From Nitrospirales bacterium (GTDB lineage Bacteria > Nitrospirota > Nitrospiria > Nitrospirales > UBA8639): a stretch of 64,000 nt of DNA. A program made the position numbers and the translations under genes. Shown here piece by piece: positions 1 to 9,047 of this stretch. Under the pieces are notes generated by a model. It saw only the letters and a list, made by a program, of their open reading frames with translations, was not told the origin of the DNA and made no database searches. The DNA lies in NCBI GenBank assembly GCA_022828225.1, contig JAJEJG010000013.1:186001-250000 (forward strand). Direction: 5' to 3'. How positions within the stretch are numbered: the first letter of the stretch is position 1; the number at the start of each line of letters is the position of its first letter.

Positions 1-1
1 T

Positions 2-199
2 CAAGGACCCATGGGGGCTGCTTTGAATCCACCTCCACGAAACTTCACGTGTGGGGAAACCATGAAGGACATATCCGACGGTCAGATGTTCTGGATCATC
101 AAAAACGGCTCCAAAGGTACCGGCATGATGGCCTTTTCCAATATGCCCGATAATCAGATCTGGCAATTGATTCACTACATCAACGCGTTGGTGAAATAG
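2..199 (+). CDS. C-type cytochrome, C-terminal part (cut by window start)
   Basis: The reading frame is open from the first bases and ends at the TAG at 197-199. The visible 66 residues read like the second half of a class I cytochrome c: a GAALNPPPRNF stretch, typical of the segment after a CxxCH haem site, then GTGMMAFSNMPD, whose methionines could supply the axial ligand, and a closing helix (QIWQLIHYINALVK). The haem-binding CxxCH lies upstream of the window and is not seen. The ATG at 11 is internal to the domain and is probably not the true start. The likely role is periplasmic electron transfer; the partner is unknown. Confidence 0.75.
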   Translation, partial: QGPMGAALNPPPRNFTCGETMKDISDGQMFWIIKNGSKGTGMMAFSNMPDNQIWQLIHYINALVK

Positions 200-206
200 A
201 AAAAAA

Positions 207-241
207 GGGGCGGCGCCAGTCTTCGTTATGGCAGCCGCCCC
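207..241. terminator. GC-rich hairpin after the cytochrome gene
   Basis: GGGGCGGC at 207-214 pairs with GCCGCCCC at 234-241 around an 18-base loop. An A-run precedes it, so a T-run exists only for a minus-strand transcript. It sits 8 bases after the cytochrome stop codon and probably ends that transcript. Confidence 0.6.
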
Positions 242-400
242 TCTCCCACCTGATCAAATTGAAGATTGACGCGTACCGCGTGGCCTTGTTAGCTTAGCGA
301 CCTGACTTCTTTGGTTGCCGCTCAACGGCAGCTCCATTTGCACAAAATTCGGCATCTCGGTTGTGCATAATCATGAACTTATAACGGAGGAGCATTTTCC

Positions 401-949
401 ATGAAAAACAATGAGCACGAATGTCTGTCTGGGGCGGCAGGTATGAGGAAGCATTGGAAGTCGTTGTCGCTCATGATTGGAATCCTTGGCGTCTGCGCCT
501 CGGCATTGGTCGCTGTCCCGTCTGTTGTTCGGGCCGATGCTTCGCAGGACGACATAAAGGAAGCCTTTGCACCCGTGTTGAAGTTGGAAGGCAAGGCCCG
601 CAAGGAGATTAACGCGATTGCGAATATGATCGCTCCGGGTTCGAAGATGGTTCCTATAGATGCCACCAAGGCCAGCGGGGAAATGTGCATGCTGGAGACG
701 GTGACCAAACACAATATGATCCATTTTTCTCAAACCCCCGAACAAACCCAAGAAGATGTCGTGTATTACATCAATCCCGCCACGTTTATCGAAAACGGCT
801 TGGATGTCAAGAAACTTCCTCGGCACCCCAGTGAATTGGGGAAGATGGAGCCGCTCAAATGGTATTACTATGATGGGACCTATGTGGAACCACACCAGGG
901 TACGCAACTGAATAAGGAATTTGTCATTATGAGCGTGAATGTAAAATAG
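401..949 (+). CDS. Secreted protein of unknown function
   Basis: The product is 182 residues. A charged N-terminus is followed by a hydrophobic stretch at about residues 21-40 (LSLMIGILGVCASALVAVPS) and a VVRADA cleavage-like site near residue 46, so export is likely. The mature part is hydrophilic, with a KYYYDGTYVEPHQG-like C-terminal segment. The start at 401 is supported by AGGAG about ten bases upstream; a second ATG at 443 is possible. No family was recognised. It stands alone between the cytochrome end and the secretin gene, so context says little. Confidence 0.75.
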   Translation: MKNNEHECLSGAAGMRKHWKSLSLMIGILGVCASALVAVPSVVRADASQDDIKEAFAPVLKLEGKARKEINAIANMIAPGSKMVPIDATKASGEMCMLETVTKHNMIHFSQTPEQTQEDVVYYINPATFIENGLDVKKLPRHPSELGKMEPLKWYYYDGTYVEPHQGTQLNKEFVIMSVNVK

Positions 950-1522
950 CTCAGAAGTTTCGATACATGAATCACCGCTCTGTCCGGAACGGCGTCATGT
1001 ATGACGTCGACCAGCGCATGTTCCGCTCATACGGTAAGAATTGAAGTGCTTGAGGCGGGATGCCTGGATGCCCCGGGATTTATGGGGCACTCCAGGCATC
1101 CTTCAACGCAGCTTCGGGTGCCATTCAAAACATTTCTTTCCCACTACCCCAGTGCCGATTCCCGAGCCTTAACCGGCCAAGAGTTCATCGCGTCCGGATG
1201 GCAGGGATATCGGTCTCATAATCCTGCCCATCATCACTAACAAAATTTCCCAATCAGTAGAATAGTTGAAGCGAGCCCGCCGGTTGATGGCAGCAATCCT
1301 CTCTGACCGGATCAGGTTGGGCTGATTGCCCAACGCTGCTTCGTGGGCTCTCATCTTCTGCCGGGCGACCTTGTTGAACACCTGTCCAGTGCGATGGAAG
1401 CGAAAATACCTTGACAAAACAGGCGGATTAGGCGTGTATTTGACATATCAGTCCAATACCGGCGGTTTAATGCATCATTCTATTCGGAGTATGCAGTAAC
1501 GAGTCGATAGAAGTTCACGATC
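950..1522. other. Intergenic region with one strong hairpin
   Basis: About 570 bases without a convincing gene. The short frames at 1001-1240 (+) and 1169-1417 (-) have no ribosome binding site and no recognised domain. The clearest structure is the 44-base hairpin at 1058-1101. Two TTGACA-like hexamers occur near 1411 and 1440 upstream of the secretin gene, but neither has a good -10 partner at normal spacing. Confidence 0.5.
1058..1101. terminator. Long inverted repeat, probable terminator or repeat
   Basis: GGATGCCTGGA-TGCCCC (1058-1074) pairs almost perfectly with TGGGGCA-C-TCCAGGCATCC (1083-1101) around a short loop. No T-run follows, so it may be a transcript-stabilising hairpin or REP-like element rather than a classical intrinsic terminator. 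Confidence 0.5.
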
Positions 1523-3091
1523 ATGCAAACTCGATCAATTCGTTTGTCGATAAAATCGTCCTGCGGGCATTGTGACCGGGGAGAAGGTGGATTATGGCAA
1601 CCGTGGATTTTCGTGCTGAGCGTGCTTGTGGCTTCCATGGCCGCGAGTTGTACGTCTGGTCCCGTCCAATCGACAAGGCCACAGCGTGCAGTCCCCGAGC
1701 CGGAGGCTGTCCAGCGTGACGTTCGTTCTGCGGAAGTCGATACTCTCAAACGCGATGAACGAAGCCCAATCCCGTTTTCTCTCGAAGACCGGATGGCGCT
1801 TGGAACCTCTTCAGGCCTGTCCCTCGACGACGGCGAACCTGCCCGGGTGTTCAGCTTTCGCGCACGGGAAATGCCGCTGGTCGACGCCCTACGGCTGTTC
1901 TCACGCGCCAATGCGCTCAATATCGTCGTGGAGCCGGGGATCGAGGGCGTGGTCACGGTCGACTTTCAGGGTCTTGCGCTCGACAACGCCATGTCCGCGC
2001 TGCTGGATATGCAGGGGTACTATTGGGAAAAAGACGGAGAACCGATCGTTGTCCGCCGGTTGAAAACACGCATCTTCACGCTGGATTACATTCGCCTGGA
2101 ACGTTCCGGCGAGGGACGCAACAAGGCGCAGGTCACGTCCGGGTCCGGGAGAAGCGGCGGGCAGGATGCGGGCGAAGTAATCCTGAGCCAACAGGACCAC
2201 ATCAAGTTTTGGGAAGAAATCGAAACGCAGATCGGCGCCCTTCTCTCAGCCGAAGGACGCTTTGTGGTGAACCGGTTGTCCGGCACCATTCAAGTCACGG
2301 ATTTGCACCGGCGGGTCGAAGAAGTGGCGACGTTCCTGGTCAACGTCCGCAACTCTCTCTATCGCCAAGTCGAGATTCAGGCCAGGATTTATGAAGTCGC
2401 GCTCCGGGACGATTACAGCCTAGGCGTGGATTGGAGCCGGATCGATCTCAGAACGCCCAAAGGCAGCTTCAAACTGGCCAACGTCATCACCGCGCCTGCC
2501 GGCGGCTTTGTCGCGCGAGCGGCGACCGCGGCCTTCAGTTTCAACGACGGTGATTTTGAAGGCGTCATTCAGGCCTTACAGGAACAGGGCGACGTGCAGG
2601 TGGTGTCCCAACCGCGCATTCTGACGCTGAACAACCAGCCGGCGCTGATCAAGGTCGGGACGGATCAATCCTTTTTTACCTCGACGACGACGCAAGGGAC
2701 GGCAGGAGCCGGGAATATCATTACGGAACAGGTGCGGACCGTGACCTCGGGGCTCGTCCTCTCGGTGACTCCGCAGATTTCCCGGGACGGCTGGATCATG
2801 ATGGACGTGTCGCCCATTATCACCCGGTTGACCGAAATCATCAAATCGGAGAATGGATCCACCGCGCCTGTTTTGGAGGTGAAGCAGTCCAGCGGGCTGG
2901 TCCGGATCCGTGACGGACAGTTGGTGATCATCGGCGGGCTGATCCAGGAACAACGTACAACGACCGAACGCAAGGTTCCGTTGCTGGGCGATATTCCCGT
3001 GCTGGGGTCGCTCTTCAGCGGCACCTATCAGGCCGAGCGAAACACCGAACTCGTCATCTTCCTCATGCCGCGTATTCTGCGGGTGTCGTGA
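1523..3091 (+). CDS. mshL: Secretin, MshL/PilQ/GspD type
   Basis: The 522-residue product is an outer-membrane secretin. A hydrophobic stretch ending in ASMAASC (near residue 43) looks like a lipoprotein signal with its lipobox cysteine. A secretin N-domain follows (about residues 110-170, FSFRAREMPLVDALRLFSRANALNIVV), then a linker. The secretin homology domain occupies roughly 280-520 and ends with the family signature VPLLGDIPVLGSLF. Such proteins form the pore for a type IV/MSHA pilus or type II secretion. The MshL assignment rests on the AAA ATPase and TPR genes directly downstream; PilQ and GspD remain alternatives. The true start may lie slightly downstream, because the first 20 residues are unusually charged. 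Confidence 0.85.
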   Translation: MQTRSIRLSIKSSCGHCDRGEGGLWQPWIFVLSVLVASMAASCTSGPVQSTRPQRAVPEPEAVQRDVRSAEVDTLKRDERSPIPFSLEDRMALGTSSGLSLDDGEPARVFSFRAREMPLVDALRLFSRANALNIVVEPGIEGVVTVDFQGLALDNAMSALLDMQGYYWEKDGEPIVVRRLKTRIFTLDYIRLERSGEGRNKAQVTSGSGRSGGQDAGEVILSQQDHIKFWEEIETQIGALLSAEGRFVVNRLSGTIQVTDLHRRVEEVATFLVNVRNSLYRQVEIQARIYEVALRDDYSLGVDWSRIDLRTPKGSFKLANVITAPAGGFVARAATAAFSFNDGDFEGVIQALQEQGDVQVVSQPRILTLNNQPALIKVGTDQSFFTSTTTQGTAGAGNIITEQVRTVTSGLVLSVTPQISRDGWIMMDVSPIITRLTEIIKSENGSTAPVLEVKQSSGLVRIRDGQLVIIGGLIQEQRTTTERKVPLLGDIPVLGSLFSGTYQAERNTELVIFLMPRILRVS

Positions 3092-3921
3092 TGGATACGC
3101 TCAACCTGAACGTGTGCTACGAACAACTGGGGTTCATCGAAGCGCCGTTTCGGATCACGCCGGATACCGATTATTTTTTTCGATCGTCGCAACACCTGCG
3201 AGCCCTGGCGCATTTGCGATTCGGGATCGCCAGTGGCGAGTTGACGATGTTGACCGGCGAAGTCGGGGTGGGCAAAACGCTGGTGTGCCGGTACCTGTTG
3301 CGGCATCCTCCGAAAGGCGTGCGCTTTGCCTACCTCTTGAATCCCGATCAATCGTACGCGGAACTGTTGGGCTCAATCTACCAGGACCTCACCGGGCAGA
3401 TTCCCGAAAATCACGGCATCGGCGCCTTGCAACGCAGGTTGTCCTACGTCTTGCTGCAATTAGCCGGGCAGGGTGAGCGCGTGGCTGTCCTGGTTGACGA
3501 AGCGCATCGGTTGCGCGGGAAAGTGTTGGAAGGACTCAGGTTGTTGTCGAACCTGGACACCGAAAAAGAAAAACTCATGTGTTTGTTGTTTGTGGGCCAA
3601 CCCGAACTCGAACGGACGTTGTCCCATCGCGTGCTTCGCCCCCTGTCGCAACGCATCAGCATTCGATTTCGATTGAAGCCGTTCGATTGTCGGGAAACCA
3701 TGGACTATATCCGGCATCGCCTGCGGGTCGCAGGCCCGCGGACCCGGTTCCAGTTTCCTCCCGCAGTCATGATACTCACGCACTACCTGAGCGGAGGCGT
3801 GCCTCGCCGGATCAACCAGCTTTGTCATCGTTCCCTGCTTGCGGCCTATGCCAGTCGCCGGTTCCAAGTCAGTCTTCGCATGGTCCTGCGCGCCAGACGG
3901 GAAATCATCGGTCTGACCTGA
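3091..3921 (+). CDS. mshM: AAA+ ATPase, ExeA/MshM family
   Basis: The product is an ExeA/GspA-like ATPase of about 276 residues. It opens with the family N-terminus (YEQLGFIEAPFRITPDTDYFF), followed by Walker A GEVGVGKT, Walker B VAVLVDEAH and a C-terminal region with GGVPRRINQLCHRSLLAAY. ExeA-type ATPases help place or assemble secretins in the cell envelope, which fits its position after a secretin gene. The secretin TGA and this ATG overlap (TGATG), which indicates translational coupling; a GTG three bases earlier is also possible. Confidence 0.85.
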   Translation: MDTLNLNVCYEQLGFIEAPFRITPDTDYFFRSSQHLRALAHLRFGIASGELTMLTGEVGVGKTLVCRYLLRHPPKGVRFAYLLNPDQSYAELLGSIYQDLTGQIPENHGIGALQRRLSYVLLQLAGQGERVAVLVDEAHRLRGKVLEGLRLLSNLDTEKEKLMCLLFVGQPELERTLSHRVLRPLSQRISIRFRLKPFDCRETMDYIRHRLRVAGPRTRFQFPPAVMILTHYLSGGVPRRINQLCHRSLLAAYASRRFQVSLRMVLRARREIIGLT

Positions 3922-3956
3922 GTCGTCAAGACGATTATCCGAAAAAGGAAACGGCT

Positions 3957-3996
3957 CCCTCTCCCCGACGTGGGAGAGGGTTGGGGTGAGGGGGGG
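3957..3996. repeat. Dispersed CCCTCTCC/GGAGAGGG palindromic repeat
   Basis: CCCTCTCCCC then GGGAGAGGG followed by TTGGGGTGAGGGGGG. A related copy in the opposite orientation lies at 49236-49270. Such REP-like intergenic elements are common in many bacteria. It lies between the ATPase and TPR genes, and the upstream in-frame ATG at 3970 falls inside it, which argues against that start. Confidence 0.65.
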
Positions 3997-4050
3997 AATT
4001 ACCGAACACAGGCAAATGACGACGGGGAAAGCAAAGCCGCGAGTCCAACA

Positions 4051-5094
4051 ATGAGTATCATCACGGATACGTTGAACCGGTTACAGGCTGAACAGACGCC
4101 ACGTTCAGGGCAGTTTCAGGCCTCGGAACCGCTGGAAAGCGCAGAAGCGGCCGATTTTCAAGACCTTAATTATTTCTCTCCGCATCTCCCGGACAGGTCT
4201 CTTCGCAATCGGCTGCTCTCTCTTATGGTCCTGCTGGGCTGTCTTGGGATTGCGGCCTACCTATGGGGTCTGCCCTTTCTTGCGGCTCCTGATGAGGTGA
4301 TGCCGGAGCAGGAAAAGGTGAAGGCGGCTCAATCCACAAAACCCGTTCCGTCCGGGATCGTAGAGTCGATACCAGAACAACGGGAAGAACCTCTTGTTGT
4401 CACCGCGACAGACAAGCGTGAGGATTCCGATTCAACGGAGCCGGCATCAGTGCCCGACCCGCCGCCGACCTCGCCTGATGCCGGGAATGCACTCGTCCGC
4501 AAGCCTGGCCCATCTCCCGGCAGTCAGTTCACGACAAAACCGCCACCAACGCGTCATACCCGTTCGGCTTCATCCGGTCAACGAAAAAACCGGGGTTCCC
4601 CACGGCTTCGGAATGCCACTCCCTTTGAAATCAAACTCGCCCGCGCACAATCTTTTATCAAGCAACTGCAATACGCGCGGGCTATCAACATTCTGGCCCC
4701 CTTGTTTGCGAAGCCTCCTGAACGCTGGGAACCCTGGTTTTGGTTGGGAACGGCGCAGTTGGGGTTAGGTCAATTGGAGAAGGCCCAGGCGTCGTTGGTA
4801 GACGGGCTTGCGCGGGATGCCACGGTGCCGCAATTGTGGGTGCAGCGAGCCTTGGTGAGTCAACAGCAGGGCCGGTTCGGTGAAGCATTGGATGCCCTCA
4901 GGCAAGCGGAGTTATTGGCACCTGAACTTCCCGAAGTACAACTGAATCTGGCGTATACTCTCGAAGTGACGGGAGACAGGCTGGTGGCCGGCAAGCATTA
5001 CCGGATGTTTCTGACCCTGACCGAAGGCAAAAGAGCTTACCACGCAACCCGCAAAAAAGTGTTGGACCGCATCAGTCGCTTGAGCAAAGCCTGA
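4051..5094 (+). CDS. TPR-containing inner-membrane protein, MshN/GspB-like
   Basis: From the ATG at 4051 the product is 347 residues. It has a short cytoplasmic N-terminus (MSIITDTLNRLQAEQ), one membrane segment at about residues 50-75 and a proline/serine-rich linker. The C-terminal half has tetratricopeptide-like repeats (about 190-340: RAINILAPLFAKPPERWEPWFWLGTAQ; LGQLEKAQASLVDGL; GRFGEALDALRQAELLAP). This layout matches MshN-type proteins encoded after mshL and mshM. The longer frame from 3970 starts inside a dispersed repeat and was not used. No clear Shine-Dalgarno precedes 4051. The gene probably belongs to the same transcript as the secretin and ATPase. Confidence 0.7.
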   Translation: MSIITDTLNRLQAEQTPRSGQFQASEPLESAEAADFQDLNYFSPHLPDRSLRNRLLSLMVLLGCLGIAAYLWGLPFLAAPDEVMPEQEKVKAAQSTKPVPSGIVESIPEQREEPLVVTATDKREDSDSTEPASVPDPPPTSPDAGNALVRKPGPSPGSQFTTKPPPTRHTRSASSGQRKNRGSPRLRNATPFEIKLARAQSFIKQLQYARAINILAPLFAKPPERWEPWFWLGTAQLGLGQLEKAQASLVDGLARDATVPQLWVQRALVSQQQGRFGEALDALRQAELLAPELPEVQLNLAYTLEVTGDRLVAGKHYRMFLTLTEGKRAYHATRKKVLDRISRLSKA

Positions 5095-5134
5095 ATCTAT
5101 TCTGCACGCAGCACCGGGAACCCGTGTCGCGTTC

Positions 5135-5509
5135 TTAGCTTCGGCGGAACGCCTGTCTGATGGTCTGTACGAGCCGGGCGAGACATCCCCGGCTCTCGGG
5201 GTCGGGGTGTTCTTCCCAGAGTTCCTGGTTTCCCAAATACGTCTCGCTTCGAAATTGCAGCCGGCTGCGCAGTTGGGTGTAGCCTCGGTCCTGCAATTGG
5301 GTGATGAGCCTGTTGATGGCAGCCGGTTCAGTCACGTCCGGTTCGGTCTCCAGAAGGAAGCGTTCATACCGGAAGACGGCCTGAAACGTTCCGTCCGAGA
5401 TTTTCATTTCGACCTGTCGATTAAACCCCCGGCCCAGGTCATCGAGTCCGGCAATTTGATAGGTATTGGACGGGGAGGCCATGTGATCGACCGGGGTGGG
5501 GTGAACCAT
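5135..5509 (-). CDS. Conserved hypothetical protein
   Basis: A soluble 124-residue protein without signal peptide or membrane segment. It begins 21 bases after the stop codon of the sigma-54 response regulator on the same strand, so it probably belongs to the kinase-regulator operon. Motif-like stretches are VEMKISDGTFQAVFRYERFLLE and a C-terminus rich in arginine. I do not recognise a family. An internal ATG at 5482 is an alternative start. Confidence 0.6.
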   Translation of the reverse strand: MVHPTPVDHMASPSNTYQIAGLDDLGRGFNRQVEMKISDGTFQAVFRYERFLLETEPDVTEPAAINRLITQLQDRGYTQLRSRLQFRSETYLGNQELWEEHPDPESRGCLARLVQTIRQAFRRS

Positions 5510-5530
5510 TGAGTCGTTTGCCGGACAGGG

Positions 5531-6925
5531 CTATTCCAAGTCGTCGGCAATCTTTTTCAGTCGCCGGTCCAGTGCGAACCTGGTGAGCCCCAATTTTTGG
5601 GCGGCTAAACTTTTATTCTGTGCGCAGAGTTTCATCACTTCTTCAATAATTGCGAATTCGGTTTCCGCCAACGTTTGCCGTCCCAGGACCATCTCCATCC
5701 GGAGAATCGATTCGTCGGTTTGGGTGGTGGATGAAACAATTTTCTTGGGTTCTTCACGGAGTTCCCGGGGCAAGTCCCCGGGCGTTAACGTTTTGCCGCG
5801 ACAGAAGATCACGGCTCGTTCGATGATGTTTTCCAGTTCGCGAATGTTCCCTGGGTACGTGTAGCGCTCAAGCAAGGCTCGGGCCTCAGGGTCGATCTCG
5901 CTGATGTCTTTGTTGATCTCCCGGCTATGGTGAACCAGGCAGCGAAGGCTCAGCGGATAAATATCGTCGACGCGTTGTCGCAGGGGCGGGAGTTGCAACG
6001 ACACGACGTTAAGCCGAAAAAACAAATCTTCCCGAAACGCGCCCTGGTCGACTTCCTTTTTCAGATCGCGATTGGTCGCGGCAATCAGCCTGAAATCCAC
6101 GGTAATATCGTCCTGGCCTCCCAGGCGCTTGAAGGAGCGTTCCTGCAGAACGCGAAGCAGCTTGGCTTGCATGGAAGGATTCAAGTCCCCGATTTCATCC
6201 AGGAACAGTGTGCCGCCTTCCGCCTGTTCGCAGAGACCGGGTTTTCGCTGAGCGGCGCCGGTAAAGGCCCCGCGTTCATACCCGAACAGTTCGCTTTCAA
6301 AGAGTTCCTGGGGAATGGCCGTGCAATTCACGCCGACAAAAGGCGCGTCACCTCGGGGGCCGTTGTGATGCAGGACGCGGGCGATGAATTCTTTGCCCGT
6401 GCCGGTTTCACCTTGAAGCAGAACGGTCGTCTTTGCGTTTTCACTCAATTCCCGGACTTGAGCCACCAATTCCCGCATGCCGGGGCTGTTCGCGATGAGA
6501 TCCTTGAGCGCATAACGGCCGGCACTGCCCTGGCTTTCAAAACTGATCCGGCGACGAAGTGTCAGATAGTCGATCGCGCGTTCGACAACCGGACCCACTC
6601 CGGACAAATCCACGCTTTTAATCAAAAAGTCATACGCCCCCAAGCGCATGGCTTCCACGGCGTCTTCAATGGTCCCGTAGGCCGTCAACAGGATGACCAG
6701 TGTTTGCGGGGCTTTAGGCCGGATATGTTTGAGGGTTTCGAGGCCGGTCATGCCCGACATTTTCAGATCGAGGAGGATGATGTCGGGAACGTCGTCGTCC
6801 AAGCCTTCGAGAAGCGCTTCTCCGGAGTCAAAGCTTCGCACCTCGTGCCCGCCGCGAGTGAGCCGGCGGGTAATCGACGAACGAACGACCTCATCATCAT
6901 CCGTGACAAAAATCGATGCGTGCAT
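5531..6925 (-). CDS. Sigma-54-dependent response regulator, NtrC family
   Basis: The 464-residue product has three parts. The receiver domain (about 1-120) has phospho-acceptor Asp53 (LLDLKMSGMTG) and the acidic pocket near residues 9-11. The AAA+ domain has Walker A GETGTGKE (about 172-179) and the sigma-54 contact loop GAFTGA (about 219-224). A Fis-type helix-turn-helix ends the protein (AAQKLGLTRFALDRRLKKI). The usual Lys-Pro of the receiver is Lys-Ser (IKSVD). It starts one base after the sensor kinase stop, so the pair is co-transcribed. Its targets are unknown, but this window contains one good sigma-54 promoter, at 13380-13395. Confidence 0.93.
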   Translation of the reverse strand: MHASIFVTDDDEVVRSSITRRLTRGGHEVRSFDSGEALLEGLDDDVPDIILLDLKMSGMTGLETLKHIRPKAPQTLVILLTAYGTIEDAVEAMRLGAYDFLIKSVDLSGVGPVVERAIDYLTLRRRISFESQGSAGRYALKDLIANSPGMRELVAQVRELSENAKTTVLLQGETGTGKEFIARVLHHNGPRGDAPFVGVNCTAIPQELFESELFGYERGAFTGAAQRKPGLCEQAEGGTLFLDEIGDLNPSMQAKLLRVLQERSFKRLGGQDDITVDFRLIAATNRDLKKEVDQGAFREDLFFRLNVVSLQLPPLRQRVDDIYPLSLRCLVHHSREINKDISEIDPEARALLERYTYPGNIRELENIIERAVIFCRGKTLTPGDLPRELREEPKKIVSSTTQTDESILRMEMVLGRQTLAETEFAIIEEVMKLCAQNKSLAAQKLGLTRFALDRRLKKIADDLE

Positions 6926-6926
6926 A

Positions 6927-8855
6927 TCAGACCAACATTGCGGGTTGAGGTTGAAGGGTTAACGGAAGCCAAATGGAGATCACTGTGCCGACGCCCACTT
7001 CGGAGTCGGCCCGGATGTTGCCCCCATGCGCTTCAATGATGTTCCGGCAAATGGCCAATCCCAGACCGGTGCCGCGTCGCTTGCCCATCGTGAAAAAGGG
7101 ATCAAAGATTTTCGGGAGATCCTCCGGGTTGATGCCTTTGCCATTATCCTCAATGGTCGTGAGCAGTCCCCTGTGTCCGTCACGTAATTCCTCGCGGGCT
7201 TCGATTCGGATATCTCCGTGCTCTCCCAACGCCTCGATGGAATTTTGAATCGCGTTGAGGACGACCTGCTTGATCTGGTCACGGTCGGCTTCGACTGCAG
7301 GCAGCTCCGGGGGAAAGGACACGGTCAGGTTCAAACGTTTCTGGCCGGCTGAGTGACGTACGAGGTCCAGCGTTTCTTCCACCAACGTGGGCATCTCGAA
7401 CGAACCCGGGACAATATCGCGCGGTCGGGCGTATTCAACAATTTGCGTCACGATCCGGTCCAGCCTCCGGGTTTCCTGGAGGATCGTTTTCAGATCCTGC
7501 CGTTTGGCGTCCTCAGGTGGAAAATCCTCCATGAGCAACGACGTCGTGGAGCCGATGCCGACGAGGGGATTCCGGATTTCATGCGCAATGCCGGCAGCCA
7601 CCTGTCCCAAGGTGGCGAGGCGTTCCGTCCGGCTGAGTTTTTCCTTCATCTGTTCAAACGCGGTGATGTCAACGTTAAAGCCTTGATAGAGCGACCCGCC
7701 GCCTTGTCCATCCCGAATGGGGACAGCGCGGCTCAGGACCTTATGCGTGGTGCCGTCAGGATGAACGAAACGAAAGACATTTTCAAAGGGAACCTGTTGC
7801 GTGGTTGCCTTGGAGAATGCGTCAGATACCTGGTTGCGGTCACCGGCGTGAATGGCCTCCCAGATCCGTTCCGGATCCAGGGCATGATCCGGATCGTGGC
7901 CGGCCAGCCGCCAATTCTGGCGATTGCAAAAAATTATGCGTCCGTCTTTGGCCGTAAAAATGCCGAATGGGGCATTGTCCACGATCCCGCGATATTTGGA
8001 TTCCGAATTCGACAGATCGAGATTCAGGTTACGCAACGCGGCTTCCGACGTTTGGATTTGGCCGATGAATTCCCGAATTTGTTGACCCATCTCGTGCATC
8101 ACCCTGGTCAAGTCCCCGATTTCATCGCCCCGGTCCAGGACCTGGACCTCAGGGACCGTCCCGCCCGGTCGGTTTTCAACGGATTTGGCCAGTGAAACCA
8201 GGGGGCCGGCAATCGATTGCGCCAACAGGCGGATCACGAACACCATGGGGATGAGTGCCAACGACCCGCCACCGACGATCACGGTCAACAGAAAGCCCCG
8301 GTCACTGGATGTGCGTTCCAAAGTTTGCCGTAAGACCTCGCCTTCCCGCTTATCGAAACGGGCAATTTCTTCACGGATACTCAACATCAGTCTCCGTCCG
8401 GCCCCGGATTCGATGTACTCGAGCGCTTGCTCCGCATGGCCCAGCTTGGCTTGTTCGATCAACCGGTCCTTATCTTCCAGCAACGTGTAGACCAGAGCCT
8501 GAACGTTCAGGATTTCAGCATGTTGCGCCCGATCATGTTCGACCATCTGGGCGAGGGTCCGCCCGACTTCCAGCACGCGTTGTTTCGCGGCATGATAGGG
8601 ATTCAGAAATTTCGGTTGGAGGGTCAGGACGAATCCGCGGAACCCGGTCTCCAAATCGACAATCAGCCGCAGGTAGTCGGCGGCAGTGGTTTGCACGTGA
8701 TACACTTGGTTAAGGCGATCTTCATCCTGGGAAAAGGTCTGCACGCTGTTAAAGGTGATGATGCTGAGAACGGCAAGCGTGAGGATCGGAATGACCGAGA
8801 CCAGAAGGAGTTTTTTCTCAATCGGGAGATTGTTGAATCGTCGAAAAATTCGCAT
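6927..8855 (-). CDS. Membrane sensor histidine kinase (CHASE3-HAMP-PAS-HisKA-HATPase)
   Basis: The product is 642 residues. A first membrane helix (about 15-37) is followed by a periplasmic CHASE3-like domain (motif DLETGFRGFVLT near 67-78), a second helix (about 188-212) and a HAMP linker. A PAS domain follows (about 285-400, IVDNAPFGIFTAKDGRIIFCN). The dimerisation domain carries the phosphorylated His425 (AHEIRNPL), and the C-terminal ATPase has DNGKGI, FDPFFT and GTGLGLAI. It should phosphorylate the NtrC-type regulator encoded immediately downstream. The signal it senses cannot be read from the sequence. Confidence 0.92.
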   Translation of the reverse strand: MRIFRRFNNLPIEKKLLLVSVIPILTLAVLSIITFNSVQTFSQDEDRLNQVYHVQTTAADYLRLIVDLETGFRGFVLTLQPKFLNPYHAAKQRVLEVGRTLAQMVEHDRAQHAEILNVQALVYTLLEDKDRLIEQAKLGHAEQALEYIESGAGRRLMLSIREEIARFDKREGEVLRQTLERTSSDRGFLLTVIVGGGSLALIPMVFVIRLLAQSIAGPLVSLAKSVENRPGGTVPEVQVLDRGDEIGDLTRVMHEMGQQIREFIGQIQTSEAALRNLNLDLSNSESKYRGIVDNAPFGIFTAKDGRIIFCNRQNWRLAGHDPDHALDPERIWEAIHAGDRNQVSDAFSKATTQQVPFENVFRFVHPDGTTHKVLSRAVPIRDGQGGGSLYQGFNVDITAFEQMKEKLSRTERLATLGQVAAGIAHEIRNPLVGIGSTTSLLMEDFPPEDAKRQDLKTILQETRRLDRIVTQIVEYARPRDIVPGSFEMPTLVEETLDLVRHSAGQKRLNLTVSFPPELPAVEADRDQIKQVVLNAIQNSIEALGEHGDIRIEAREELRDGHRGLLTTIEDNGKGINPEDLPKIFDPFFTMGKRRGTGLGLAICRNIIEAHGGNIRADSEVGVGTVISIWLPLTLQPQPAMLV

Positions 8856-9047
8856 GGCGGAACTCCGTGCGTCATCTTAGGGGTGAGGCGCGGGGGTGTC
8901 AAACCGGAGGTCAAGATTGCCGGACGATGGATGCCCAGAGGCGACGAAGTATCCGTCAAAGCCCTCTGGTGAGTCGAACCCGGTTTCAGGTATGATGCAG
9001 CAGCCATAGCTTGACGAAATCCGGATTCAATCCAGTGACGTGAGAAC

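Noticed and set aside
1001-1417. Two short frames, 1001-1240 (+) and 1169-1417 (-)
   Set aside because: They overlap each other, contain or border a strong hairpin, have no ribosome binding site and show no recognisable domain.
3970-4050. Longer start for the TPR protein gene
   Set aside because: The extra 27 codons come from a dispersed palindromic repeat and give a Gly-rich, non-signal N-terminus; MSIITDTLNRL at 4051 fits the family better.
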